From: Bacillus sp. ISL-41
GTDB taxonomy: Bacteria; Bacillota; Bacilli; Bacillales; Cytobacillaceae
NCBI RefSeq assembly: GCF_018613235.1
Contig: NZ_JAGGQP010000007.1
Span: 61,335-125,334 of the forward strand
Length of the DNA: 64,000 bases
Reading direction: 5' to 3'
The position numbers were made by a program, and so were the translations under genes. This document shows, piece by piece, positions 9,161-18,044 of this stretch (its first letter is position 1; each line of letters starts with the position of its first letter). Below the pieces are notes generated by a model that was not told where the DNA came from, did not search any database, and saw nothing but the letters and a program-made list of their open reading frames with translations.

Positions 9161-9940
9161 TTGACACGAAACAAAGTTGAAATTTGCGGTGTTGATACAT
9201 CAAAGCTTCCCGTTCTTAAAAACGAGGAAATGAGAAAACTTTTCAGAGAAATGCAAAGCGGTGACATCACAGCAAGAGAAAAACTTGTGAATGGGAACCT
9301 GAGGCTTGTTTTGAGTGTGATCCAGCGTTTTAACAACCGGGGCGAGTTTGTTGATGACCTGTTTCAGGTCGGATGTATAGGCCTTATGAAGTCCATTGAT
9401 AATTTTGATCTCGGACAGAATGTTAAGTTTTCGACCTATGCTGTCCCCATGATCATCGGCGAAATCAGAAGGTACTTAAGAGATAATAATCCAATTAGAG
9501 TCTCCCGGTCATTAAGGGATATAGCCTATAAGGCCCTGCAAGTTCGAGAAAAGCTGATGAGCGAGGCATCCAGGGAGCCGACTGCAGAGGAAATTGCCAA
9601 GGTGCTTGAAGTGCCGCATGAAGAGATTGTCTTCGCCCTTGATGCCATCCAGGACCCAGTCTCCTTGTTTGAACCGATCTATAATGATGGCGGAGATCCA
9701 ATCTATGTAATGGACCAGCTAAGTGATGAACGGAACAAGGATACGAACTGGATAGAAGAAATCGCACTGAAAGAAGGCATGAGACGGCTGAACGAGAGGG
9801 AGAAATTAATTTTAAGGAAGAGATTCTTCCAGGGTAAGACACAAATGGAGGTAGCCGATGAAATCGGCATCTCACAAGCCCAGGTCTCCCGCCTTGAGAA
9901 AGCAGCCATTAAACAAATGAATAAAAATATACAAAGTTAA
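9161..9940 (+). CDS. sigG: RNA polymerase sigma-G factor
   Basis: Late forespore-specific sigma factor. It begins with TTG, giving (M)TRNKVEICGVDTSKLP, which aligns with the family start, and GAGGAGGG precedes it at 7 nt. Region 2: NLRLVLSVIQRFNNRG and FSTYAVPMIIGEIRRYLRDN. Region 3: IRVSRSLRDIAYKALQVRE. Region 4: LRKRFFQGKTQMEVADEIG with the helix-turn-helix ISQAQVSRLEKAAIKQM. It has 259 residues. In B. subtilis it is read from its own sigmaF/sigmaG promoter and by readthrough from sigE. I could not identify a clear sigmaF/G element in the 170-bp gap, and the gene ends in a terminator. Confidence 0.97.
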   Translation: MTRNKVEICGVDTSKLPVLKNEEMRKLFREMQSGDITAREKLVNGNLRLVLSVIQRFNNRGEFVDDLFQVGCIGLMKSIDNFDLGQNVKFSTYAVPMIIGEIRRYLRDNNPIRVSRSLRDIAYKALQVREKLMSEASREPTAEEIAKVLEVPHEEIVFALDAIQDPVSLFEPIYNDGGDPIYVMDQLSDERNKDTNWIEEIALKEGMRRLNEREKLILRKRFFQGKTQMEVADEIGISQAQVSRLEKAAIKQMNKNIQS

Positions 9941-9962
9941 GCTGCCTTTTGGGCAGCTTTTT
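9939..9962 (+). terminator. Rho-independent terminator after sigG
   Basis: AAGCTGCC and GGCAGCTT form the stem with loop TTTTG, followed by TTTTTC. The left arm overlaps the last bases of sigG. Confidence 0.88.
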
Positions 9963-10108
9963 CATTTGGATAGGGGTAGGCTCTAATAAAAGAATGACTG
10001 GACATCCGACATAATCAGTAATGACTGAACTAATTCATACATCTGTATTACCTTCATATAATTTAAAAAGGGCTGAAAAACGCCAAAGTGAAATCCGGAG
10101 GGATCTGT

Positions 10109-10381
10109 ATGGTTAAGGTGACAGAATTTCAAGTTAAGGATGTCGTGAATGTTTCGGATGGCAAAAGGCTTGGTAATATAGAGGATTTCGAAATCAATTT
10201 AAATACCGGTAAAATCGAAGCGGTTGTAATAGGGAGTTCTGGAAAGGTGCTTGGATTCTTCGGAAAGGAAGAAGAAGTTGTGATTCCCTGGAGAAATATC
10301 CTGAAAATAGGTGAGGATGTCATTTTAGTCCGGTATAAAGACAGCGGTGAATATCTGCAGCAAAATGACAGTGATGAGTAA
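10109..10381 (+). CDS. ylmC: PRC-barrel protein, YlmC/YmxH family
   Basis: A 90-residue protein of one PRC-barrel domain: MVKVTEFQVKDVVNVSDGKR, then LGNIEDFEINLNTGKIEAVV and EEVVIPWRNILKIGEDVILV. The family is annotated as sporulation-linked in Firmicutes, but its role is unclear. ATG 10109 has CCGGAGGG 6 nt upstream; a GTG at 10088 would extend it by seven residues with no ribosome site, so it was rejected. It sits alone between the sigG terminator and ylmD, as in B. subtilis. Confidence 0.88.
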   Translation: MVKVTEFQVKDVVNVSDGKRLGNIEDFEINLNTGKIEAVVIGSSGKVLGFFGKEEEVVIPWRNILKIGEDVILVRYKDSGEYLQQNDSDE

Positions 10382-10394
10382 GGTCGTAATACTG

Positions 10395-10422
10395 TTGTAT
10401 TGCGGCTTGTATGTGATAAACT
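10395..10422 (+). promoter_or_regulatory. Candidate sigmaA promoter for ylmD-ylmG
   Basis: TTGTAT (10395-10400), a 16-nt spacer and TAAACT (10417-10422) preceded by TGA form an extended -10 type promoter. The predicted start site lies about 20 bp before the ylmD ATG. Confidence 0.35.
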
Positions 10423-10449
10423 AGACAAAAACGTGTGAGGTAAAAGACA

Positions 10450-11280
10450 ATGGAGCCATTCATCTTAAAAAGTGAGGAATATTTTGTCATAAAAGAGTGG
10501 ATGGAACGTTATCCAGGACTTGAAGCAGGGTTCACGACAAAGAATGGCGGTGTGAGCAAGCAGGATGCTTTTACAGGCCTGAATTTCGGTTTTCATGTTG
10601 GAGACGAGCAGAATGCGGTTTGCGAAAATCGTCTCCTGGTGGCCGATAAGATTTCATTTCCTCTCTCCAGCTGGGTCGGAGCGGAACAAACCCATGATAC
10701 CTGGATTGCAAGGGTAGGACAATCGGATCAAGGAAGAGGCTCTGCAACTTATGATTCTTCTTTTTCAGGGACGGATGGCTTCATGACAGATGAGCAGGGA
10801 ATCCTTCTGACACTTTGTTTTGCAGACTGTGTCCCGCTTTATTTTATAGAACCAGAGACAAGGTTGATCGGAGTCGCTCATGCTGGCTGGAAAGGAACTG
10901 TTCATGGCATTGCAGCCGAAATGATCAGCAAATTTCAGCAAAATGGCGCAAAAACGGAAAAAATTTCTGCCATTATTGGCCCATCAATATGCAAAAAATG
11001 TTATATTGTTGATGAGAGAGTCGTCAATTTAGTGAAAAATATACTAGATGGTGTCGATATATTACCATATAATCAAGTTAGTGAAGGCCAATATTCTCTC
11101 GATTTAAAGGAAGTGAACCGTCAAATTCTGTTAAAAGCAGGCATGGAAGACGGGAATATACAGGTTACCGATTATTGCACAAGCTGCCACAGTGAGCATT
11201 TCTATTCGCATAGACGGGATAACGGGAATGCTGGGCGAATGATGGCTTATATCGGCTGGAAGGAGGATAGCCATCCATAA
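10450..11280 (+). CDS. ylmD: Polyphenol oxidase/LACC1-type protein, PgeF family (YlmD)
   Basis: A 276-residue member of the YfiH/LACC1 family, variously described as a laccase-like oxidase, a purine-nucleoside enzyme, or a peptidoglycan editing factor. The metal-site motifs are present: CFADCVPLYF with GVAHAGWKGT (about 119-145), IGPSICKKCY (about 177-186) and YCTSCHSEHFYSHRR (about 238-252), supplying the His and Cys ligands. It starts at ATG after GTGAGGTAA. Its stop overlaps the ATG of ylmE (TAATG), so the two are translationally coupled. Exact substrate in this organism cannot be told from sequence. Confidence 0.9.
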   Translation: MEPFILKSEEYFVIKEWMERYPGLEAGFTTKNGGVSKQDAFTGLNFGFHVGDEQNAVCENRLLVADKISFPLSSWVGAEQTHDTWIARVGQSDQGRGSATYDSSFSGTDGFMTDEQGILLTLCFADCVPLYFIEPETRLIGVAHAGWKGTVHGIAAEMISKFQQNGAKTEKISAIIGPSICKKCYIVDERVVNLVKNILDGVDILPYNQVSEGQYSLDLKEVNRQILLKAGMEDGNIQVTDYCTSCHSEHFYSHRRDNGNAGRMMAYIGWKEDSHP

Positions 11281-11966
11281 TGAATGTCAGAGAAAATCTG
11301 GAGGTTATCCAGAGTCAAATAGCAGATGCCTGTAAAAAAGCCGGGCGCAATCCAGAAGAGGTCAAGATTATTGCGGTCACTAAGTATGTTTCACCAGAAC
11401 GGGCCCAGGAAGCAATTGATGCAGGTGTCACCCATCTTGGTGAGAACCGGGATGAAGGTTTGCTTCACAAAATAGACCACTTAGAAGACAAGCCTGTATG
11501 GCATTTTATCGGGACACTGCAAACGAGAAAAGTGAAAAACATAATTGAACATGTTACATATATTCATTCATTGGACAGGCTTTCGCTTGCGAAGGAAATA
11601 AACAAGCGGTCAGATTCCAAAGTGAGTTGTCTGATTCAGGTCAACGCATCCGGTGAAGAGAGCAAGCATGGGTTGAGACCGGATGAAGTTATTGCTTTTG
11701 TACAAGACCTGAAGCAGTTTGATAATATCCAGATCAGCGGATTGATGACGATGGCTCCCTTCACTGAAGACCAGCAAGTAATCAGGGATTGTTTCGGGAC
11801 ACTGAAGAGTCTCCAGGCTGAAATACAGTCGCTTCAACTGGAAAATGCACCATGTGATGAATTGTCAATGGGAATGTCAAATGATTTTCAAATAGCTGTT
11901 GAAGAAGGATCCACAATGGTGCGTATTGGCACTGCATTGGTAGGGAACGAATCGGAGGTGCAATAA
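11280..11966 (+). CDS. ylmE: PLP-binding protein YlmE (YggS/PLPBP family)
   Basis: Cytoplasmic pyridoxal-phosphate homeostasis protein with a single TIM-barrel domain resembling alanine racemase. It has 228 residues. The PLP lysine is in [11 protein letters not shown] (about residue 36). The [36 protein letters not shown] and [21 protein letters not shown] blocks are all standard for the family. It overlaps ylmD by one base and is followed by sepF with one base between. Its fixed place next to sepF suggests co-expression with division genes rather than shared chemistry. Confidence 0.93.
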   Translation: MNVRENLEVIQSQIADACKKAGRNPEEVKIIAVTKYVSPERAQEAIDAGVTHLGENRDEGLLHKIDHLEDKPVWHFIGTLQTRKVKNIIEHVTYIHSLDRLSLAKEINKRSDSKVSCLIQVNASGEESKHGLRPDEVIAFVQDLKQFDNIQISGLMTMAPFTEDQQVIRDCFGTLKSLQAEIQSLQLENAPCDELSMGMSNDFQIAVEEGSTMVRIGTALVGNESEVQ

Positions 11967-11967
11967 T

Positions 11968-12408
11968 ATGAGCTTAAAATCAAAAATTAAGACATTTTTT
12001 TTCCTGGAAGATGAATATGACTATAACGATGAGGAAATGCTCGAGGAAGAAGCAGAGCCTTTCAAGCCCAATAAACAGCCTGTCCAGCAAAAGCAGAATG
12101 TGGTAAGCCTGCAAAGTGTGCAGAAATCCTCCAAGGTTATCCTCATGGAGCCGAGGATGTACGCTGAAGCCCAGGAGATCGCCGATCATTTAAAAAATCG
12201 CCGGGCAGTCGTTGTTAACTTGCAGCGTATCGAACAGGATCAGGCTAGGCGCATTGTGGATTTCCTTAGCGGAACAGTTTATGCAATCAGCGGTGATATT
12301 CAGCGGATCGGCATGAATATATTCTTATGTACCCCGGATAATGTGGAAGTCACAGGAAATATTTCTGAGCTGATGCAGGAGCGGGATTACCAAGAGTCGA
12401 GGTGGTAG
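11968..12408 (+). CDS. sepF: Cell division protein SepF
   Basis: FtsZ-binding protein that forms rings, bundles FtsZ and anchors it to the membrane. The N-terminal amphipathic helix ([12 protein letters not shown]) binds membrane. It is followed by an acidic, proline/glutamine-rich linker (about 15-45) and the DUF552 core (about 55-140) with [20 protein letters not shown] and [11 protein letters not shown]. It has 146 residues. GGAGGTG precedes the ATG by 7 nt. Placement within the ylm cluster is typical. Confidence 0.95.
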   Translation: MSLKSKIKTFFFLEDEYDYNDEEMLEEEAEPFKPNKQPVQQKQNVVSLQSVQKSSKVILMEPRMYAEAQEIADHLKNRRAVVVNLQRIEQDQARRIVDFLSGTVYAISGDIQRIGMNIFLCTPDNVEVTGNISELMQERDYQESRW

Positions 12409-12413
12409 ATTAA

Positions 12414-12674
12414 ATGGATATAGTAATAGGTATTATAGCTCAGTTAGTTAGTCTTTATCAGTGGGCCCTGATTATTTATATTTTCATGTCATGGTTCCCT
12501 AACGCGAGAGAAACGGCAATCGGACAATTTTTGGCGCGTATTTGCGAACCATTCCTGGAGCCTTTCCGCCGGATTGTTCCTTCAATTGGCATGATTGATA
12601 TATCGCCAATCGTCGCTTTCCTTGTATTGCGTTTTGCTGTCAGCGGCTTGTATCAGCTGGCTGCATGGTTTTAA
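12414..12674 (+). CDS. ylmG: YggT family membrane protein YlmG
   Basis: An 86-residue protein with two hydrophobic segments, about 4-24 ([20 protein letters not shown]) and about 60-82 ([20 protein letters not shown]). Between them lies a conserved loop with SWFPNARE and [14 protein letters not shown]. Family members affect membrane or chromosome organisation in other bacteria and chloroplasts, but no reaction is known. GAGGTGG lies before the ATG. Confidence 0.9.
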   Translation: MDIVIGIIAQLVSLYQWALIIYIFMSWFPNARETAIGQFLARICEPFLEPFRRIVPSIGMIDISPIVAFLVLRFAVSGLYQLAAWF

Positions 12675-12690
12675 TAAAAAGTTCTTTCTT

Positions 12691-12720
12691 GCAGGGTCTG
12701 AAACAGGCCCTGCTTATTTT
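12691..12720 (+). terminator. Stem-loop after ylmG, possible terminator
   Basis: A 10-bp stem, GCAGGGTCTG with CAGGCCCTGC and a 3-nt loop, is followed by TTATTTTC. The T tract is imperfect, so partial termination or an RNA-stability role is possible before ylmH. Confidence 0.55.
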
Positions 12721-12748
12721 CTATCAAGGAATTAAAAGGAGTACATAA

Positions 12749-13522
12749 ATGTCTATTTACCAGCATTTTCGTCCTGAGGAAAGGGAATTTATCGATCAGG
12801 TCATCAACTGGAAAGAATATGTTGAGCAAAATTATGCACCGAAATTGACTGATTTTTTGGATCCAAGAGAGCAGCAGATACTTGCCACGGTCATAGGCAA
12901 GCATCCTGATGTAAAATGGGAGCTTTTTGGCGGAGCTCCAGGTACAGAGAGGAAAAGGGCATTCCTATTTCCCGAGTATTTGGAAGCTAAAAAAGAAGAT
13001 TTCCAGGTGAGGCTGTTCCGAATTGATTATGCAAAAAAGTTTGTGAATATCGAACACCGGCAAGTTATGGGCAGCCTGATGTCCCTCGGCTTGAAGCGTG
13101 GGAAATTTGGAGATATCCTGATTGATGGAGATGATGTGCAGTTTTTTGCAGCTGAGGAAATCGCCGATTATATCCGGCTGCAATTAGAATCGATTGGCAG
13201 GGCATCGATTGGCTTGTCAGAGCTTCCGCTTGAAAAGGCTGCGGCTATTGCTGAGGAATGGAATGAAATGAGCACGACCGTTTCATCATTGCGTCTTGAC
13301 ACCGTCATGTCGGCTCTCTTCAACCTCTCAAGGCAAAAATCCCAGCTTCTTATCCAGCACGGCCACGTAAAGGTTAATTGGACAGGTATTGAAAATACAG
13401 CCTTTGAATGCGGTGAAGGGGATGTCATTTCCGCACGTGGATATGGGCGTGCGAAAATCATCACAATTGAAGGGAAAACAAAAAAAGATAAATATCGAGT
13501 TATTGCCGGAAGAAAAAAATAA
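12749..13522 (+). CDS. ylmH: S4-domain RNA-binding protein YlmH (RqcP2)
   Basis: A 257-residue cytoplasmic protein. The N-terminal part (about 1-175) is the YlmH-specific region (SIYQHFRPEEREFIDQV and DPREQQILATVI). An S4 RNA-binding domain follows at about 180-240 (LRLDTVMSALFNLSRQK and LIQHGHVKVNW). It is basic at the end (KTKKDKYRVIAGRKK). In B. subtilis, YlmH has been linked to ribosome-associated quality control together with RqcH, and rqcH also lies in this window. AAAGGAG precedes the ATG. The link to division is only positional. Confidence 0.92.
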   Translation: MSIYQHFRPEEREFIDQVINWKEYVEQNYAPKLTDFLDPREQQILATVIGKHPDVKWELFGGAPGTERKRAFLFPEYLEAKKEDFQVRLFRIDYAKKFVNIEHRQVMGSLMSLGLKRGKFGDILIDGDDVQFFAAEEIADYIRLQLESIGRASIGLSELPLEKAAAIAEEWNEMSTTVSSLRLDTVMSALFNLSRQKSQLLIQHGHVKVNWTGIENTAFECGEGDVISARGYGRAKIITIEGKTKKDKYRVIAGRKK

Positions 13523-13613
13523 TTATATAGTTATAGAAGAAGGATTTTTAGTGTTTTTGTCGAATCATTGCTTTAAGTACATAAAGGATTATAACTTAAT
13601 GGGAGGTGGCGTA

Positions 13614-14135
13614 ATGCCTTTAACGCCGTTAGATATACACAACAAAGAATTCAATAAGGGATTTCGCGGGTATGATGAAGATGAAGTAAATGAATTCCTT
13701 GATCAAGTTATCAAGGACTACGAACTAATAATCCGAGAGAAAAAAGAGATGGAAGAAAAACTGAATGAAATGAATTCAAGGCTTGGACACTTTACCAACA
13801 TCGAAGAAACATTGAATAAATCAATCGTGATCGCCCAGGAAGCAGGAGAAGAAGTTCGCCGCAACGCACAAAAAGAAGCGAAGCTGATCATTAAGGAAGC
13901 GGAAAAGAACGCGGACAGAATCATTAACGAATCCTTATCCAAGGCACGTAAAATCGCTTTGGAAATCGAAGAGTTAAAGAAGCAGTCTAAAGTGTTCAGG
14001 ACAAGATTCAAGATGCTGATCGAAGCGCAGCTTGATATGCTGAACACGGATGACTGGGATCACCTGCTCGAATATGAACTGGATTCAACAGAATTAAAGG
14101 CAACTGCGCGAGAAGAAGAAGATTCACTAGCTTGA
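13614..14135 (+). CDS. divIVA: Septum site-determining / polar coiled-coil protein DivIVA
   Basis: Curvature-sensing coiled-coil protein that marks division sites and poles and recruits MinJ-MinCD and sporulation chromosome anchors. ATG 13614 follows GGGAGGTGG and gives MPLTPLDIHNKEFNKGFRGY, with the membrane-inserting Phe17 and the adjacent Arg18 in the expected positions. The crossed N-terminal domain (about 1-55) is followed by a long coiled coil (about 60-155) rich in E/K/A. It has 173 residues, near the normal 164. An upstream in-frame extension from about 13389 would overlap ylmH in another frame and was rejected. Confidence 0.96.
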   Translation: MPLTPLDIHNKEFNKGFRGYDEDEVNEFLDQVIKDYELIIREKKEMEEKLNEMNSRLGHFTNIEETLNKSIVIAQEAGEEVRRNAQKEAKLIIKEAEKNADRIINESLSKARKIALEIEELKKQSKVFRTRFKMLIEAQLDMLNTDDWDHLLEYELDSTELKATAREEEDSLA

Positions 14136-14159
14136 CGCGGGGGCGTTAAATCGCATATA

Positions 14160-14447
14160 ATTTCATAACAAAGTGCAATACATGACAGAAACGATGACAG
14201 GGACAGTATGGCGTTCCAGTTGCTTGCTTTTCAGCGAAATGGGGAAGGTGGAAGCCCATTGCAAGCGGATAGCCAGAAAATCACCCGATAGTTCCGAGCT
14301 GAACACCCTTTTAGGACCAGTAAGCACAGGCGTGACATTCGCGTTAAGAATGCTAAGAGGACAGTATGAGGAATACTTGTCTATTTAGGGTGGTACCGCG
14401 GGAAATAAACCTTCTCGTCCCTTTTCAGGGATGAGGAGGTTTTTTTA
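14160..14447 (+). promoter_or_regulatory. T-box riboswitch leader of ileS
   Basis: The 370-bp gap before ileS holds a T-box leader that reads uncharged tRNA-Ile. The T-box itself, AGGGTGGTACCGCGG, is at 14387-14401. A terminator follows, with arms 14408-14421 and 14428-14441 and then a run of T. The T-box can pair upstream to form the antiterminator. A stem I region lies upstream; a plausible Ile specifier is ATC at 14280-14282, followed by A as is usual. The terminator and T-box are secure; the specifier position and the 5' boundary are estimates. Confidence 0.93.
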
Positions 14448-14505
14448 TTTTCCAAAAATCGTCTTCTTAAATGATTGCAACGGTAAAAAATAGGAGGATC
14501 AATCA

Positions 14506-17265
14506 ATGGAGTACAAAGATACTTTGCTCATGCCGAAGACCGAGTTTCCTATGCGCGGAAACCTTCCGAACAGGGAACCCGAAATCCAGGCAAAATGGGA
14601 AGAAATGAATATCTATGAAAAGGTTCAAAAACACACCGAAGGGCGTCCGCTGTTCATCCTGCATGATGGACCTCCATATGCCAATGGAGATATCCATATG
14701 GGGCACGCACTTAATAAGATCCTCAAGGATTTTATCGTCCGCTATAAATCCATGAGCGGTTTCTGCTCTCCTTATGTACCAGGCTGGGATACTCACGGCT
14801 TGCCAATCGAGCAGGCACTTACTAACAAGGGCGTAAAACGCAAGGAAATGACTATTGCCGAGTTCAGGAAGCTGTGTGAAGAGTATGCTTACCAGCAAAT
14901 TGAAAATCAACGTGAACAGTTCAAGCGTCTGGGAGTAAGAGGCGACTGGGAAAACCCTTATATCACTTTGAAGCCAGAATATGAAGCACAGCAAATCAAA
15001 GTATTCGGCGAAATGGCTAAAAAAGGGTACATCTACAAAGGCAAAAAGCCTGTTTACTGGTCACCGTCAAGTGAATCTGCACTTGCAGAAGCCGAGATTG
15101 AATACCAGGATAAGCGTTCTGCATCCATCTATGTTGGCTTCCCTGTAAAAGACGGAAAGGGCGTACTGGACCAGGATGTCGAAATCATCATCTGGACAAC
15201 AACTCCATGGACGATCCCTGCTAACCTTGGAATTTCAGTACACCCTGATTTGACTTATGTTGTGGTTGAAGCTGATGGCAGGAAATTCCTTGTAGCTGAA
15301 GATCTTCTTGAGGCAGTAACGAATGAAATTGGTTGGGAAAATGCTGCAACAGTTAAGAAAGTTGCTGGAAAAGAGCTTGAAGGCGTTCTGGCAAAGCATC
15401 CATTATACGGACGGGATTCACTTGTCATGCTAGGCGAGCACGTTACAACCGATGCTGGTACGGGATGCGTCCACACTGCACCTGGACACGGGGAGGATGA
15501 CTTCCATGTTGGCCAGAAATACGGTCTTGAAGTATTATGCCCTGTTGATGATAAGGGTGTTATGACAGCTGAAGCAGAAGGCTTTGAAGGTCTATTCTAT
15601 GATCAGGCAAACAAGCCAATCACAGAAAAGCTTGAAGAAGCTGGTGCTTTGCTGAAGCTAAGCTTTATCACACACTCATACCCGCATGACTGGAGAACGA
15701 AAAAACCTGTTATCTTCCGTGCTACGGCACAGTGGTTTGCATCGATCAAGGACTTCCGCGGTGAATTGCTAAAAGCTGTAGAAGAAACAAAATGGGTTCC
15801 GGCATGGGGCGAAACAAGATTATTCAATATGGTCCGTGACCGCGGTGACTGGTGTATTTCGCGTCAGCGTGCATGGGGCGTGCCAATTCCGGTATTCTAT
15901 GCAGAAAACGGCCAGGAAATCATCACGGATGAAACGATCGAACATGTTTCAAACCTGTTCCGTGAGCAAGGTTCTAATATCTGGTTTGAAAAAGAAGCGA
16001 AGGAATTGCTCCCTGAGGGCTTCAGCCATCCTGGCAGCCCAAATGGCCGATTTACAAAAGAAACAGACATCATGGATGTTTGGTTCGATTCAGGTTCATC
16101 CCATCAGGCAGTGCTTGTAGAGCGTGATGATCTCCAACGCCCGGCGGATCTTTATTTGGAAGGATCTGACCAATACCGCGGCTGGTTCAACTCATCATTA
16201 TCAACAGCAGTTGCCGTAACAGGCAAAGCTCCTTACAAAGGAGTCCTGAGCCACGGTTTCGCTCTTGATGGCGAAGGCCGCAAGATGAGTAAATCTATTG
16301 GTAACGTAGTCGTTCCTGCGAAGGTCATGAACCAGCTGGGTGCCGATATCCTGCGTCTCTGGGTTGCTTCTGTCGATTATCAATCCGACGTCCGTGTTTC
16401 TGACGCAATCCTGAAGCAGGTTGCTGAAGTCTACCGTAAAATCCGTAATACATTCAGGTTCTTGCTGGGCAACCTTTCAGATTTCAACCCTGAAACAGAT
16501 GCTGTACCATTCGATCAGCTGCGCGAGGTTGACCAGTTCATGCTCGTGAAGTTGAACAAATTGATCAAGTATGTGCGCAACGCATATGACAATTATGAAT
16601 TTGCAGGCGTCTACCATGCGGTCAACAACTTCTGTACGCTTGATTTGAGTGCATTCTACCTTGATTTTGCAAAGGATGTTCTTTACATCGAAGCTTCAGG
16701 CAACGCTGAGCGCCGCGCAATCCAGACAGTATTGCACGAGAGTCTGATTGCATTGGTTAAGCTGACTGCACCGATCCTTTCTCACACAGCAGATGAGGTA
16801 TGGGGATTCATCCCAACAGCGAAGGCAGACAGCGTCCAGCTGACAGATATGCCTGAAGCGAAGGAAATCGCAAATGCAGAAATCCTCGAAAACAAATGGA
16901 ATGCATTTATGAAGCTTCGTGACGATGTCCTGAAGGCACTTGAAGAAGCAAGGAACTCAAAAGTGATCGGCAAATCGCTGACAGCAAAGGTTTCTTTATA
17001 CGTAAACGACAGCACAAGAGAGCTTCTGGATTCAATCTCTGAAAACTTAAGCCAGCTGTTCATTGTTTCAGGCTTCGAGGTGGCTGGAAGCTACGATCAG
17101 GCGCCTGACAATGCGATCAAGCTTGAGAATGCAGCGATTGTGGTTACAAAGGCTGAAGGTGAAACTTGCGAAAGATGCTGGGTTGTCACACCAGATGTCG
17201 GCAAAGTCGAAGAACATCCAACACTATGTGAACGATGTGCAACGGTTGTAAAAGAAAATTACTAA
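14506..17265 (+). CDS. ileS: Isoleucyl-tRNA synthetase
   Basis: Class I aminoacyl-tRNA synthetase that charges tRNA-Ile. It has 919 residues, the typical bacterial type 1 length. The HIGH-type motif is [16 protein letters not shown] (about 56-71), followed by the CP1 editing domain ([11 protein letters not shown] and the [15 protein letters not shown] region). The KMSKS motif is in [10 protein letters not shown] (about 591-600). The anticodon domain follows, and the C-terminal zinc finger shows CERCW with a second CERC pair. A TAGGAGG site precedes the ATG. It is controlled by the T-box leader just upstream and ends in a terminator. Confidence 0.98.
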   Translation: MEYKDTLLMPKTEFPMRGNLPNREPEIQAKWEEMNIYEKVQKHTEGRPLFILHDGPPYANGDIHMGHALNKILKDFIVRYKSMSGFCSPYVPGWDTHGLPIEQALTNKGVKRKEMTIAEFRKLCEEYAYQQIENQREQFKRLGVRGDWENPYITLKPEYEAQQIKVFGEMAKKGYIYKGKKPVYWSPSSESALAEAEIEYQDKRSASIYVGFPVKDGKGVLDQDVEIIIWTTTPWTIPANLGISVHPDLTYVVVEADGRKFLVAEDLLEAVTNEIGWENAATVKKVAGKELEGVLAKHPLYGRDSLVMLGEHVTTDAGTGCVHTAPGHGEDDFHVGQKYGLEVLCPVDDKGVMTAEAEGFEGLFYDQANKPITEKLEEAGALLKLSFITHSYPHDWRTKKPVIFRATAQWFASIKDFRGELLKAVEETKWVPAWGETRLFNMVRDRGDWCISRQRAWGVPIPVFYAENGQEIITDETIEHVSNLFREQGSNIWFEKEAKELLPEGFSHPGSPNGRFTKETDIMDVWFDSGSSHQAVLVERDDLQRPADLYLEGSDQYRGWFNSSLSTAVAVTGKAPYKGVLSHGFALDGEGRKMSKSIGNVVVPAKVMNQLGADILRLWVASVDYQSDVRVSDAILKQVAEVYRKIRNTFRFLLGNLSDFNPETDAVPFDQLREVDQFMLVKLNKLIKYVRNAYDNYEFAGVYHAVNNFCTLDLSAFYLDFAKDVLYIEASGNAERRAIQTVLHESLIALVKLTAPILSHTADEVWGFIPTAKADSVQLTDMPEAKEIANAEILENKWNAFMKLRDDVLKALEEARNSKVIGKSLTAKVSLYVNDSTRELLDSISENLSQLFIVSGFEVAGSYDQAPDNAIKLENAAIVVTKAEGETCERCWVVTPDVGKVEEHPTLCERCATVVKENY

Positions 17266-17277
17266 TTTGATTTTTGG

Positions 17278-17312
17278 ACTCCGGAATTTTATCCGGAGTT
17301 CTTTTTTTTTTT
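17278..17312 (+). terminator. Rho-independent terminator after ileS
   Basis: ACTCCGGA and TCCGGAGT form a perfect 8-bp stem with loop ATTTTA, followed by a run of about ten T. Confidence 0.92.
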
Positions 17313-17421
17313 GCCAATTATCATCCTGCTTGGGAAATCCTGCAGTACATGTAAAAACTTTAACTGAGTCAGCAAATTGTTACGGGAAATAATAGCTTTA
17401 AACAGGAACGGGGGCAGATAT

Positions 17422-17709
17422 ATGGAAAGTAATCTCGATTACATTTACAAAGAGCTCCGCGAAACGAGAACAGAATTGTTAGCGTACCTGAATGACGGCC
17501 AGAAAGACGAAAGGATTTTGCATTATATAAATGATGAACTTCACGATATCGAAACAGCGCTGGAAAAAATGGAAAATGGCGAGTATGGAAAATGTGAAGT
17601 ATCTGGAGAATACCTGCCATACGAAGTTTTGCAGACCATCCCCACAGCTAAATCAGCTGTGGAGTTAGACCAAATCGAACAATACTACCGTAAGCCCATT
17701 TATTCGTGA
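17422..17709 (+). CDS. ylyA: YlyA-like DksA/TraR family protein
   Basis: A 95-residue protein with an N-terminal coiled-coil hairpin (about 1-55, LDYIYKELRETRTELLAYL) and a C-terminal globule with the family pattern LEKMENGEYGKCEVSGEYLPYEVLQTIPTA (in parts, about 50-80). Only one Cys remains of the usual four zinc ligands. B. subtilis YlyA is an RNA polymerase-binding protein that affects sigmaG-dependent germination genes, and it occupies this same place between ileS and lspA. ATG 17422 follows ACGGGGGC; upstream in-frame codons lack a ribosome site. Confidence 0.82.
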   Translation: MESNLDYIYKELRETRTELLAYLNDGQKDERILHYINDELHDIETALEKMENGEYGKCEVSGEYLPYEVLQTIPTAKSAVELDQIEQYYRKPIYS

Positions 17710-17711
17710 GA

Positions 17712-17850
17712 TTTATTGGTACTCAATAAAACGGCATGGAAGTTGAGGGTTGGATGATTCACTCAATGTTTACTGGAAAAAATCATGGAAATTTCCAATC
17801 ACCAATAAAAATGGATTTTCGCCAATAACCAGCTTATTATCGCCAATAAA
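17712..17850 (+). repeat. Short CCAATAA repeats upstream of lspA
   Basis: The 335-bp gap 17710-18044 holds no convincing gene. TTTATTG GTACT CAATAAA (17712-17730) is an inverted pair. Then CACCAATAA (17800-17808), CGCCAATAA (17820-17828) and CGCCAATAA (17841-17849) follow in direct orientation, 20 and 21 nt apart. No known element name fits. An ORF of 67 codons overlaps them but has no ribosome site or recognisable product. Confidence 0.6.
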
Positions 17851-17943
17851 AATTATAGAGCAAACATATTCTGTTAAAATTATGCCCTACTGCTCATTTT
17901 TAAGGGGGATTTCTTCGTTAGTAGCTGTTTTGCCACTTTTTAA

Positions 17944-17972
17944 AGGACAGTAAAATTACAAAATCTTATAAT
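17944..17972 (+). promoter_or_regulatory. Candidate sigmaA promoter for lspA
   Basis: AGGACA (17944-17949), a 17-nt spacer and a consensus TATAAT (17967-17972). A second possible -10, TGCTAAAAT (extended type), lies at 17996-18004. Either would serve lspA and rluD. Confidence 0.42.
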
Positions 17973-18044
17973 ATCTGTCGTTTTAATCTTTTATGTGCTA
18001 AAATTCAAAAGGTAATAAATGTTGTGGATGTGGAGGTTACCTTT

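Noticed and set aside
13568..13595. TTGCTT-N16-TATAAC as a divIVA promoter
   Set aside because: The start site would fall at about 13602, inside the Shine-Dalgarno, leaving no leader.
14173..14388. ORF of 71 codons before ileS
   Set aside because: It lies wholly within the T-box leader RNA and has no ribosome site.
17800..17849. CCAATAA repeats as a CRISPR array
   Set aside because: Repeat units are only about 9 nt with 11-12-nt gaps, far too short, and no cas genes are nearby.
17750..17953. 67-codon ORF over the CCAATAA repeats
   Set aside because: The repeats create its reading frame, there is no ribosome site, and the protein looks like nothing known.
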